A DNA stretch of 64,000 nucleotides from NCBI RefSeq assembly GCF_013602415.1, contig NZ_WPAG02000002.1, positions 2,855,480 to 2,919,479 on the forward strand, in the 5' to 3' direction. This DNA is from Rhodococcus sp. B50 (lineage in GTDB: Bacteria; Actinomycetota; Actinomycetes; Mycobacteriales; Mycobacteriaceae). The position numbers and the translations under genes are program-made. Numbering within the stretch: position 1 is the first letter of the stretch; each line of letters starts with the position of its first letter. The notes beneath the pieces are model-generated. The model worked only from the letters and a program-made list of their open reading frames with translations, did no database searches and was not told where the DNA came from. Positions 1 to 7,159 of this stretch are shown here, one piece after another.

Positions 1-295
1 CGTCGAGCCACGACGGTTCGAGCGCGACCCGCATGGGCAGCACCTCGCGCAGGGCGCCGTCTCCGTCGTCGAGGAGGTTCACCGCACTTCCGCCGTCGGC
101 GAACCGCTTGCCGTACCAGCGGGGCATCCCCCCGAGCGCGATGGCCCGGGGCGCGGCGACCCTCAGCGCAGCCGGTCCGACGAAGACGGCCCGGTACGTG
201 CCGGCGGCCGGAAGTGCGTCGGCGTGCAGCATCCGGAATCGTTCCTGCAGTCCGCGTATCGATCGCGGCAGCACGTCGGTGTCCCGTGTCGTCAT
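1..295 (-). CDS. Conserved hypothetical protein, C-terminus cut by window edge
   Basis: This is an open frame that runs off the left end; 98 residues are visible. The start ATG overlaps the stop of the upstream GMC oxidoreductase gene in an ATGA arrangement, so translation is probably coupled and the protein probably works with that oxidoreductase. The visible part has a GTYRAVFVGP stretch and a GGMPRWYGKRF motif. The motif loosely recalls the GWYGKRF signature of small GXWXG/DUF4334 proteins, but that resemblance is weak and I do not assign a function. No signal peptide or membrane segment is visible. Confidence 0.6.
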   Translation of the reverse strand, partial: MTTRDTDVLPRSIRGLQERFRMLHADALPAAGTYRAVFVGPAALRVAAPRAIALGGMPRWYGKRFADGGSAVNLLDDGDGALREVLPMRVALEPSWLD

Positions 296-1977
296 GAGTT
301 CTCCTCGGTGGTGTGCACGAATGTGGTTGTGGCGGTGTGGTCATCGGGTACACGACGCGCGGCGTAGCGCGCCGCGAAGCGTTCGGCCATCGCCGTGATG
401 GTGAGCGACGGGTTGACACCGACGTTGGCGGGGATCGCGGAACCGTCCACGACATAGAGACCCGGATGCCCGAACACCTGGTGGTCGGTGTCGATCACGC
501 CGTCCGTTGCGTCGGTGCCCATCGACGCACCTCCGAGGATATGCGCGGTGATGGATTTGCCACCGACGCTCTCGAGCAACAGGTTCAGTGGTCGTCCGCC
601 GATCGACTCGGCGAACGACCGGGCGACAGCGTTCGCCTGGGGCAGGTAACTCGGCGCCTGCAGACCGGGTACCGCGCGCGAGCGCAGCACGCGCCGCCAG
701 GGTCGCACCGGCGACCGGTCGAACACCAGCCGGATCTCGTTCTCCACGTCCTGCATCACCGTGAACACACTGAGCCGCCGAATAAAGTTGCGCGCGAACA
801 TCGTCCGCAGTTGCAGGGCCGGTCGCGACGCCAGGGCCCGCAGCGCCGCCCGCCGTCGACGGCGGGGATCGTCACCGTCCACCAAGGGTCCGAGCTGCAG
901 CCGCATGTGCCATCCCCCGACGTAGCGGTTCTGGGTGACGTGGGTGCGGTCGTCCGGGTAGAACTCGCTCGAGATCGTCGGCCCACGGGTGAGGTCGACA
1001 TCGACGTCGTCGGCGAGCACGGCGGTGATCGCCTCGGAGTTCGTGCGCACCCCGACGCCGAGACGCTGCGACACGTTCGGCAGTCCCCCGTTCTCCCGCG
1101 ACCGGAACAACAGTTCCACGGTGCCGAGGACACCCGCGGCGAGGACGACCTCCGGGGCGCGGAGACGCTCACCGTCGGCGAGTTCCACTTCGTACCCGCC
1201 GCCGTCGAGCGCGGCGACGGACACCACGCGGCTGTCCGGCCGGATCTCGGCGCCGCGGCGCTGCGCGAGCCACAGATAGTTGAGGTCGAGGGTGTTCTTG
1301 CTGCCGTAGGGGCATCCGACGAGGCATCCGCCGCACATCACGCACCCGGTGCGCTCCGGCCCTTCTCCACCGAAGAAGGGATCGGGGACGGTGACGCCCT
1401 CGTCTCCGAACCAGATCGCCATCGGCGTCGGACCGTAGGTCTCACCCGCCCCGGCCCGTCGGGCGACGACCTCCAGGTGCTCGTCCATGGGTCCCTTGAT
1501 CGGGGCGGTCGCGCGGCCGAGCATGCGGGCGGCCGTCCGGTAGTGCTCGGTCAGCTCCGCGCGCCATCCGTCCGGCACCGACGGCCACGCGGGGTCGGTG
1601 AAGAACGCGTCCTTCGGTTCGAGCAGCACACCCGCCCAGACGATGCTGCCGCCGCCCACGCCGACTCCCCCGATGATCCCGACGTGGGAGAGGACGCGCT
1701 GGGCGAAGAATCCGCGCAGCCCCAGCTCGGGCACCCACAGATAGCGGCGGGGATCGCGGCGGGCCGCCTCGAAGTCGTCGCGGGTGTGCCGGCGACCCTG
1801 TTCGAGCACGACCACCTTCCGGCCCTGATCCGTCAGGCGCAGCGCCGCGACGGCACCGCCGAATCCGCTGCCCACCACGAGGACGTCGGCGGCGCCGCCG
1901 TCCGAAGCATCCGCCTGGCTCTGCGATGACATGGCGCAGAGCATAGAGGGCGACTCGTCCGGCTGCGGCGTTGACAT
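292..1977 (-). CDS. GMC-family FAD oxidoreductase, cholesterol-oxidase-like
   Basis: The 561-residue protein begins with an FAD dinucleotide-binding motif (VVGSGFGGAVAALRL, near residue 35). It ends with the typical GMC C-terminal FAD/active-site region (GGASMGTDATDGV, then NVGVNPSLTITAMAERF). A Cys cluster near residue 215 (CVMCGGCLVGC) is shared with the ChoD-like GMC subgroup of mycobacteria. It should oxidise an alcohol or sterol-type substrate, which I cannot identify. It is the fifth gene of the minus-strand operon, 36 nt after the flavin monooxygenase, and overlaps the next gene by four bases. An alternative ATG lies at 1932; the longer form has an AGGG just upstream, but neither ribosome site is strong. 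Confidence 0.85.
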   Translation of the reverse strand: MSTPQPDESPSMLCAMSSQSQADASDGGAADVLVVGSGFGGAVAALRLTDQGRKVVVLEQGRRHTRDDFEAARRDPRRYLWVPELGLRGFFAQRVLSHVGIIGGVGVGGGSIVWAGVLLEPKDAFFTDPAWPSVPDGWRAELTEHYRTAARMLGRATAPIKGPMDEHLEVVARRAGAGETYGPTPMAIWFGDEGVTVPDPFFGGEGPERTGCVMCGGCLVGCPYGSKNTLDLNYLWLAQRRGAEIRPDSRVVSVAALDGGGYEVELADGERLRAPEVVLAAGVLGTVELLFRSRENGGLPNVSQRLGVGVRTNSEAITAVLADDVDVDLTRGPTISSEFYPDDRTHVTQNRYVGGWHMRLQLGPLVDGDDPRRRRRAALRALASRPALQLRTMFARNFIRRLSVFTVMQDVENEIRLVFDRSPVRPWRRVLRSRAVPGLQAPSYLPQANAVARSFAESIGGRPLNLLLESVGGKSITAHILGGASMGTDATDGVIDTDHQVFGHPGLYVVDGSAIPANVGVNPSLTITAMAERFAARYAARRVPDDHTATTTFVHTTEENS

Positions 1978-2013
1978 ACACCCTGTAGGTTCGCATCCCC
2001 GGTGCGGTGAGCC

Positions 2014-3369
2014 TCAGCCCTGCGTCGCGAACCCCGCGAGCGACCGTCCGACGGTGAACTGGTTCTCCGGCCGCGGGAGGCCGTAGTGCCCGCGCAGGGT
2101 GGATTCGGTGTACTCGGTGCGGAACAGGCCGCGCTCCTGCAGGATCGGCACCACACCGTCGACGAACTTCTCGAGTCCCGACGGCAGCACGGCGGGCATG
2201 ATGTTGAAACCGTCGGCCGCACCACTGTGGAACCAGTGCTCGATCGTGTCGGCCACCTGCTCGACGGTACCCGCGAAGGTGCGGTGGCCGCGACCTCCAC
2301 CGAGTCGTTCGATGAGCCGGCGCACCGTGAGATTCTCGCGCCGCGCGAGCTGCACGATGAGGGTGTGCCGGCTCTTGGCCCCTTCGATCTCGTCCTCCGA
2401 CGGCAGGTTCTCCGGGAGCGGCTCGTCGAGGGCAAGCTGCTCGGGCCGGAGCCCGAACCGTTCGGCGAGCCGGCGGCGGGCGTACTCGGGCGAGATCAGG
2501 CGCGCCAGTTCGGCGTCGAGTTCGCGCGCCTCCTCCTCGCTGTCACCGATGACGGGCACGATGCCCGGGAGGATCAGCACCTGCCGCGGGTCGCGGCCGA
2601 CCTTGCCCACCCGGTCCTTCACGTCGCCGTAGAACGCCTTGCCCTCCTCGAAGGTGGGCTGGGCGGTGAAGATCGCCTCGGCGTACAGGGCAGCGAAGTC
2701 CTTGCCGTTCTCCGACGAGCCCGCCTGTACCAGCAGCGGGTAACCCTGCGGCGAGCGTGGGACGTTGAGTGGCCCGGCGACCGAGAAGAACTCCCCCTCG
2801 TGATCGAAGGTGTGGACCTTCGCAGAGTCGGCGTGGATCGCCGCGCCTTTGTCGGCGACGATCGCGTCGTCCTCCCAGCTGTCCCACAGCTTGGTCGACA
2901 CCTCGACGAACTCCGCGGCGCGCGCGTAACGGCTCTTGTGTGCCGGCACGCCGTCGAGACCGAAATTGCGGGCAGCGTCGTCACCGGCGGTGGTGACGAT
3001 GTTCCAGCCGGCCCGCCCACCGCTCACGAAATCCAGTGACGCGAAACGCCGGGCGAGGTTGTAGGGCTCGTTGTAGGTCGTCGACGCGGTGCCGATGAGA
3101 CCGATCCGCTCGGTGGCCGTCGCGACGGCGGTGAGGATGACCGTGGGTTCGAGCTTGCCGCTCGGACGATGCTCGGGGTTCGCGAACAGTACGGGACTGT
3201 CGGCGAGGAAGACCGAGTCGAACTTGCCGCGTTCCGCGGTGCGGGCGAGCGAGATGTAGTGCTGGATGTCGAGATTCGCATTGGGGTCGCTCTCCGGCAG
3301 ACGCCACGCGGCCTCGTGGTGGCCGACGGGCATGAGGAAGGCGTTCAGGTGCAATCGACGATCGGTCAT
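2014..3369 (-). CDS. FMN-dependent LLM monooxygenase, NtaA/SnaA/DszA family
   Basis: The 451-residue luciferase-like monooxygenase matches the usual length of the NtaA/DszA/SnaA branch. It carries the branch's N-terminal HLNAFLMPVGHHEAAWR signature, the SGGRAGWNIVT phosphate/flavin region near residue 140, and the LVQAGSSENGKDFAALYAEAIF core. Enzymes of this family use reduced FMN and O2 to cleave C-S or C-N bonds and need a separate flavin reductase; none is seen nearby. Because it sits downstream of an ABC importer of sulfonate type, desulfurisation of an imported organosulfur compound is the likeliest role (inference). The start is set by AGGAGA nine bases upstream. A paralogue lies at 16366-17718. 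Confidence 0.88.
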   Translation of the reverse strand: MTDRRLHLNAFLMPVGHHEAAWRLPESDPNANLDIQHYISLARTAERGKFDSVFLADSPVLFANPEHRPSGKLEPTVILTAVATATERIGLIGTASTTYNEPYNLARRFASLDFVSGGRAGWNIVTTAGDDAARNFGLDGVPAHKSRYARAAEFVEVSTKLWDSWEDDAIVADKGAAIHADSAKVHTFDHEGEFFSVAGPLNVPRSPQGYPLLVQAGSSENGKDFAALYAEAIFTAQPTFEEGKAFYGDVKDRVGKVGRDPRQVLILPGIVPVIGDSEEEARELDAELARLISPEYARRRLAERFGLRPEQLALDEPLPENLPSEDEIEGAKSRHTLIVQLARRENLTVRRLIERLGGGRGHRTFAGTVEQVADTIEHWFHSGAADGFNIMPAVLPSGLEKFVDGVVPILQERGLFRTEYTESTLRGHYGLPRPENQFTVGRSLAGFATQG

Positions 3370-3384
3370 GTCTTCTCCTGTCGT

Positions 3385-3396
3385 GAAATATATTTC
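3385..3396. promoter_or_regulatory. AT-rich perfect palindrome before the monooxygenase
   Basis: GAAATATATTTC is a perfect 12-bp palindrome, strikingly AT-rich in this GC-rich DNA. It lies 15 bp before the monooxygenase start, in the only sizeable gap of the operon. It could be an internal operator or part of a -10 region; no function is proven. Confidence 0.35.
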
Positions 3397-3418
3397 GTCA
3401 CCGCTGGGTAATGCCGCT

Positions 3419-3466
3419 ATGCAATGGCGTCTTCGACACCGTCATGCAATGGCGCCTTCGACACCG
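3419..3466. repeat. Tandem duplication at the 3' end of the ABC ATPase gene
   Basis: Two 23-bp copies, 25 bp apart and differing at one base (3419-3441 and 3444-3466), span the stop codon of the ATPase gene. Each copy encodes a GVE(G/D)AIA-type C-terminus followed by a stop. The outer copy looks like the former gene end left downstream after a slippage or duplication event. Confidence 0.85.
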
Positions 3467-4149
3467 AGGGCGGTGAGCAGGTCTTCTCGGATGTCCCGGA
3501 AACCGGAATCCGTGATCGAGCGGGGCTTGTCGAGCTCCACCTGGCGGTCGACGGCGATGCGCCCTTCGACCAGCACGACGATCCGGTCGGCGAGCACGAT
3601 CGCTTCATCGACGTCGTGGGTCACGAGCAGCACGGTGGGCCGGTGCGCGCGGACCAGATCGTCGAGCAGGCCGTGCATCCTGATGCGTGTGAGGGCGTCG
3701 AGCGCGCCGAACGGTTCGTCGGCGAGCAGGAGCTCGGGCTCCCGCACCAGGGCCCGGGCCAGCGCGACACGCTGTTGTTCCCCGCCCGAGAGTTCGAGCG
3801 GCCACGCGTCCTCACGTCCGGCGAGACCGACCTCGGCGAGCATCTCGGATCCGCGGCCCCGTCCCTGCTTGTCGAGGCCGAGGGTGACGTTGTCGAGCAC
3901 GCGCAGCCAGGGCAGCAGGCGAGAGTCCTGGAAGGCGACGGAAACCCCATCCGGTACCGCGAGGGCACCGCCGCGGATCTCTATGTCGTAGTCGAGTCCG
4001 GCGAGCGCCCGCAGCAGTGTGGACTTCCCGGAGCCGCTCCTGCCGAGCAGGGCGACGAACTGTCCCTCGGGGATCTCGAGGTCGAGCCCGTCGAGTACGT
4101 TCCGGTCGCCGAAGCCGCGGACGAGGCCCCGGATGCGTACGGCGCTCAT
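3442..4149 (-). CDS. ABC importer ATPase, sulfonate/nitrate/taurine type
   Basis: This 235-residue ATPase has Walker A GRSGSGKST near residue 35, a Q-loop (FQDSRLLPW), the signature LSGGEQQRVALARAL, Walker B LLLADEPFGALD and the H-loop THDVDEA. Its small size and motif set fit SsuB/TauB-type importers. The ATG overlaps the permease stop (ATGA), which decides the start over longer in-frame extensions. It energises uptake through the adjacent permease. The extreme C-terminus has been altered by a small tandem duplication. Confidence 0.9.
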   Translation of the reverse strand: MSAVRIRGLVRGFGDRNVLDGLDLEIPEGQFVALLGRSGSGKSTLLRALAGLDYDIEIRGGALAVPDGVSVAFQDSRLLPWLRVLDNVTLGLDKQGRGRGSEMLAEVGLAGREDAWPLELSGGEQQRVALARALVREPELLLADEPFGALDALTRIRMHGLLDDLVRAHRPTVLLVTHDVDEAIVLADRIVVLVEGRIAVDRQVELDKPRSITDSGFRDIREDLLTALGVEGAIA

Positions 4150-5009
4150 CCGCCCAGCGTCTTCCGCCAGGCGAGCGCGCGACGCTCGAGCAACCGGAGG
4201 CCGGCGTCGGACGCCAGACCGAAGACGCCGTAGACGAGCAGGCCGACGAGGATGACGTCGGGCTGACCGTAGTTCTGGGCGTTGAACATCATCTTGCCCA
4301 GGCCGTTCACGGCGTTGATGCTCTCGACCACGATCAGGGTGAGCCACGCACCGGTCACTGCCAGGCGCAGGCCGAGGAAGAATCCCGGCAGTGCTCCCCG
4401 CAACACCACCTTCCACACGAACTGCGCGCGGGTGAGGCCTAGCACCTCGGCGAGTTCGACGAAGCGCTGTTCGATGGCCGTGAGGGCATTGTGTGTCTGG
4501 ATGTAGATGGTCACGACCGTCCCGAGCGCGATCACCGTGATCTTGAACGTCTCACCGATCCCGAGCCACAGGATCAGCAGCGGGATGAGGCCGAGCGTCG
4601 GAATGGCACGCTTGAACTGGACAGGACCGTCGATCAACGCTTCACCGGTGCGTGTCAGGCCGGACGCGAGTGCGAGCACGGTGCCGATCACGCATCCGAT
4701 CACGAAGCCGAACACGGCACGGCTCAGCGATGCGAGGATGTGCTGCTGCAGAGTGCCTTCCGCGATGAGTTCGACGGCGCTGGTCACCACGGTCCAGGGA
4801 GCCGAGAGCTTGCGGTCGTCGATCCATCCCGTACCCGAACCGATCGCCCATACGGCGAGCAGCAGGACCACTCCGGTCATACGCGAGAACGGAACGGCCT
4901 TGCGCAGACCGAGCCGCCGGAGCGGTCTGATCCCCTCCGTCGGCGGTGGATCGACGACGGGCTGCGTGCGGGTTCCGATCTCCACCGGTTGCGTCAGCGT
5001 GCCGGTCAC
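4146..5009 (-). CDS. ABC importer permease, sulfonate/taurine type
   Basis: The 287-residue inner-membrane protein has a hydrophobic helix near residues 45-60, several further helices, and the importer-type EAA loop (VELAEVLGLTRAQFVWKVVL) that contacts the ATPase. It resembles the SsuC/TauC class. The start is a GTG that overlaps the stop of the binding-protein gene (GTGA), and its own stop overlaps the ATPase start (ATGA). The three transporter genes are therefore tightly coupled. The substrate is inferred only from family and neighbours. Confidence 0.9.
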   Translation of the reverse strand: MTGTLTQPVEIGTRTQPVVDPPPTEGIRPLRRLGLRKAVPFSRMTGVVLLLAVWAIGSGTGWIDDRKLSAPWTVVTSAVELIAEGTLQQHILASLSRAVFGFVIGCVIGTVLALASGLTRTGEALIDGPVQFKRAIPTLGLIPLLILWLGIGETFKITVIALGTVVTIYIQTHNALTAIEQRFVELAEVLGLTRAQFVWKVVLRGALPGFFLGLRLAVTGAWLTLIVVESINAVNGLGKMMFNAQNYGQPDVILVGLLVYGVFGLASDAGLRLLERRALAWRKTLGG

Positions 5010-6070
5010 GAGTCCGATCCCTTCCGATACTCCTGCGGAACAGATTCCGCGGCAATGGATTCGAATCTTCGATCGAAGATCTGCTCGACGTCGAACTCGT
5101 CGAACCATCCGGCTTCGTCGAGGAGCGCCGAGGTCTCCTGGGTCCACTCGACCGCGAAGTCCCAGTCGGTGGGGTAGGCCGGTTTCTGCCCGACGGTTTC
5201 GATGATCCGCCTGCCGTCCTCGTACGACACCCCCTCGCTCTCGACGTAGTACTTCCGGATCCACTCGTCCTGGTTTTCCCACGCCCAGACGTCGCCCTGC
5301 GCCCACAACGGGATGAACTCCCTGATCGCCGCAACCTTCGCAGGGTCCTCGAGCACGGACACCGGAGCCCACAGGACGCTCAGCGCATCGACCTCCGGAG
5401 TGAACACTCCTCGCGCGCCCTCGTTTTCGTACTGGTTCAGGTACTTGGTAAGGGTCGGTTCCGCCAGTGGCGCGACGTCGACCTGTTTCGCCTGGAGCGC
5501 CGTGAGGAACTGCGTGCTCGGCAGTTCGACGAACTCCACCTCGTCGAGGTCGATTCCGGCCGACTTCAGTGTCCGGAGCACGACGACACCCTGGGCCTGC
5601 CCCGGCGACAGTGCGATCTTCTTGCCGCGCAGTTCATCCAGCGTATCGATGTCGGAACCGGGGGCGGTCGCAAGCGAATACTGCGGCGCGTCCTTCTCGC
5701 GTACGGCGACGATTCTGGCCTCGAGTCCGGTGGCATGGGACTGGATGGGCGGAATCGCCGCATTGACCGCGAGATCGACTGCGTCGCCACGGAACGCCTG
5801 TATGACGTCGGGGCCGGCCGAGACATCCGGCCAGTCCGACACCGTGAACGGCAGCTCGTCGACGCGGCCGGACGCCTCGAGCTGGATACGGGTGGGCTTG
5901 ACCGCGATGCTCAACGATGTCCCCGGTGGAATGTCCTCGGGGAGTGCGGCGTCGGCGGACAGTCCCCCCGTCGAACCGCCGGCGCATCCGGTGAGCACGA
6001 CACTCAGCGCGGCGGCGACCACGATCGGGGCGCGCGATCTTCGGGCGCGCACGAGTGAGGACACGGTCAT
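5006..6070 (-). CDS. ABC substrate-binding lipoprotein, SsuA/TauA-like
   Basis: The 354-residue protein starts with a basic n-region, a hydrophobic core and a lipobox (VVLTGCAGG), so it is probably a lipid-anchored binding protein outside the membrane. The rest fits the aliphatic sulfonate/nitrate/taurine binding fold (for example DELRGKKIALSPGQAQG, LNQYENEGA). The start was chosen at ATG 6070 because AGGAG lies directly upstream and the signal peptide then begins properly; the longer frame would bury it. It is the first structural gene of the operon and follows a Cys-rich short ORF. Confidence 0.88.
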   Translation of the reverse strand: MTVSSLVRARRSRAPIVVAAALSVVLTGCAGGSTGGLSADAALPEDIPPGTSLSIAVKPTRIQLEASGRVDELPFTVSDWPDVSAGPDVIQAFRGDAVDLAVNAAIPPIQSHATGLEARIVAVREKDAPQYSLATAPGSDIDTLDELRGKKIALSPGQAQGVVVLRTLKSAGIDLDEVEFVELPSTQFLTALQAKQVDVAPLAEPTLTKYLNQYENEGARGVFTPEVDALSVLWAPVSVLEDPAKVAAIREFIPLWAQGDVWAWENQDEWIRKYYVESEGVSYEDGRRIIETVGQKPAYPTDWDFAVEWTQETSALLDEAGWFDEFDVEQIFDRRFESIAAESVPQEYRKGSDS

Positions 6071-6546
6071 GAGAACTCCTTGCGAAGGTGAGAATCGCGA
6101 CGTCACGCAGAATGCGCCGACGCGCGCGACGAGAAGAGGAGCGGGCACCCGTACGGGCCCGATCTCGAAATCAGAGGTCGCGGTGCAGAGAACAGTGACA
6201 GTGCGGGCAACCGCGGAACCGCGACCGGTACACCACGCGACACACACGGTCGCCGAGATGCGAGACCGCGCGGCCTGCGGTCACGGTCCGTACCATCGCA
6301 CTCTCCCCGCCTGCCCCGGCTGTGAGCTTTCCCTGTCTGCACAGCATCGCCGGTCACGGTAGCCGTCGCGCGAAACTCCCCGACAGGGATCGACGCACCG
6401 TGAAATCAATTCCGGGACTCGGGCGCCGCAATCTTTCTGCATTGTGTTCGGGTGGCGCACAGAATATTTCGAGTGACTGGCTTTTTCTCGGAAATGACGT
6501 ATGGTGTGGTCCTGTCGAGTGGTTGTTCATCGAAGATGGAGTGACA
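6071..6546. other. Intergenic region upstream of the first ABC/LLM operon
   Basis: Apart from the Cys-rich short ORF no convincing gene is seen in this 476-bp stretch. It separates the minus-strand transporter operon from the plus-strand small genes, so it must hold both promoters. I could not assign convincing -35/-10 pairs. Confidence 0.6.
6171..6296 (-). CDS. Cys-rich short upstream ORF, candidate leader peptide
   Basis: This is a 41-codon ORF with GGGGAG just upstream of its ATG. Cysteines fall at positions 19, 30, 33 and 35, three of them in the C-terminal half (CRVVYRSRFRGCPHCHC). It ends 100 nt before the binding-protein gene of a sulfur-type operon. Cys-rich short ORFs upstream of sulfur genes are known cysteine-responsive attenuators in mycobacteria. 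That role is inferred here from position and composition. The hairpins that follow are weaker than in the second cluster, and overlapping frames are also open. Confidence 0.4.
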   Translation of the reverse strand: MVRTVTAGRAVSHLGDRVCRVVYRSRFRGCPHCHCSLHRDL

Positions 6547-6666
6547 ATGGCCGACAAGGGCAAGAATCCGAAGAAGCCTGCGAAGTCCCTGAAGGAACGT
6601 CGACAGGAGAAGCGGCAGAAGACCGCCGAAGCCGGAGAGTTCATTCGTAAGCGGAAGCGGAGCTGA
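6547..6666 (+). CDS. Small basic hypothetical protein
   Basis: A 39-residue, highly basic and lysine/arginine-rich protein (KSLKERRQEKRQKTAEAG). The ATG has GGAG 8 nt upstream and codon use is like that of the neighbouring genes. There is no membrane segment. The charge suggests a nucleic-acid or ribosome-associated role, but that is a guess. It is followed closely by two further mini-genes on the same strand. Confidence 0.6.
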   Translation: MADKGKNPKKPAKSLKERRQEKRQKTAEAGEFIRKRKRS

Positions 6667-6681
6667 ATCCACTTGCAGGCC

Positions 6682-6849
6682 ATGGATATCGAGATCGCAG
6701 CGCTCGAAGCGCTGTACGAGAAGGTAAGTGGGTTGTCCGGTCGGGAGTCGGGCACCGACGCGCAGCGGCACGGGTATCGGGCCGCATTGGCGCGTGCGCG
6801 TGTGTTCGTTCTCGACGAGCGTGCCGGCGCGATGAAACAGCCGGCCTGA
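6682..6849 (+). CDS. Small hypothetical protein, first of a tandem paralogous pair
   Basis: A 55-residue predicted helical protein. The frame uses GC-rich third positions typical of real genes here. Its C-terminal half (HGYRAALARARVFVLDERA) aligns by eye with that of the next mini-gene (AGYRSGISEALVCVMEVRQ), sharing a GYR anchor and the spacing of hydrophobic residues. The two look like ancient tandem duplicates. The function is unknown. Confidence 0.55.
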   Translation: MDIEIAALEALYEKVSGLSGRESGTDAQRHGYRAALARARVFVLDERAGAMKQPA

Positions 6850-6870
6850 GAACAGAGAATCGGTACTGGA

Positions 6871-7029
6871 ATGAAGCGGACGCTGCATGCCCTGGACAGG
6901 ATCCAGGAACGACTCGAATCGGAACTGGATTCGAGGCCTCCCGCCTCCGAGAAGGACGCCGGTTACCGGTCGGGAATCTCGGAGGCGCTGGTGTGCGTGA
7001 TGGAGGTGCGGCAGTCGCTCGCACGGTGA
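6871..7029 (+). CDS. Small hypothetical protein, second of a tandem paralogous pair
   Basis: A 52-residue predicted helical protein starting 21 nt after the stop of its likely paralogue. An amphipathic N-terminal helix (LDRIQERLESELDS) is followed by the shared GYR-containing segment. A strong hairpin terminator begins 12 nt after the stop, so this small operon ends here. The function is unknown. Confidence 0.55.
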   Translation: MKRTLHALDRIQERLESELDSRPPASEKDAGYRSGISEALVCVMEVRQSLAR

Positions 7030-7041
7030 ATACGCCGTGAA

Positions 7042-7090
7042 GCCGGGTCGGCCGTGCATTCCCCCACAGGGAGCACACGGCCGACCCGGC
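7042..7090. terminator. Hairpin terminator between mini-genes and XPB helicase
   Basis: A perfect 15-bp stem (GCCGGGTCGGCCGTG with CACGGCCGACCCGGC) encloses a 19-nt loop. There is no U-tract, as is usual for actinobacterial terminators. Confidence 0.75.
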
Positions 7091-7159
7091 CGTGGTGGCG
7101 CGGTGCGGCCCGAACCTGGAGAATGGGAAAGTTCAACTTTCCATCCACAGGAGGCACTC

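Noticed and set aside
313-1929. 538-codon plus-strand frame opposite the GMC oxidoreductase
   Set aside because: Low-complexity His/Arg/Asp-rich translation without motifs, antisense to a well-supported enzyme.
2014-3369. Assignment as a true DszA dibenzothiophene-sulfone monooxygenase
   Set aside because: The family match is good, but dszB/dszC are absent and many relatives use other substrates, so only the family is claimed.
6103-6357. 84-codon minus-strand frame upstream of the first importer operon
   Set aside because: Arg/Ser/Pro-rich translation typical of a chance GC-rich frame; the Cys-rich short ORF overlapping it is a better candidate.
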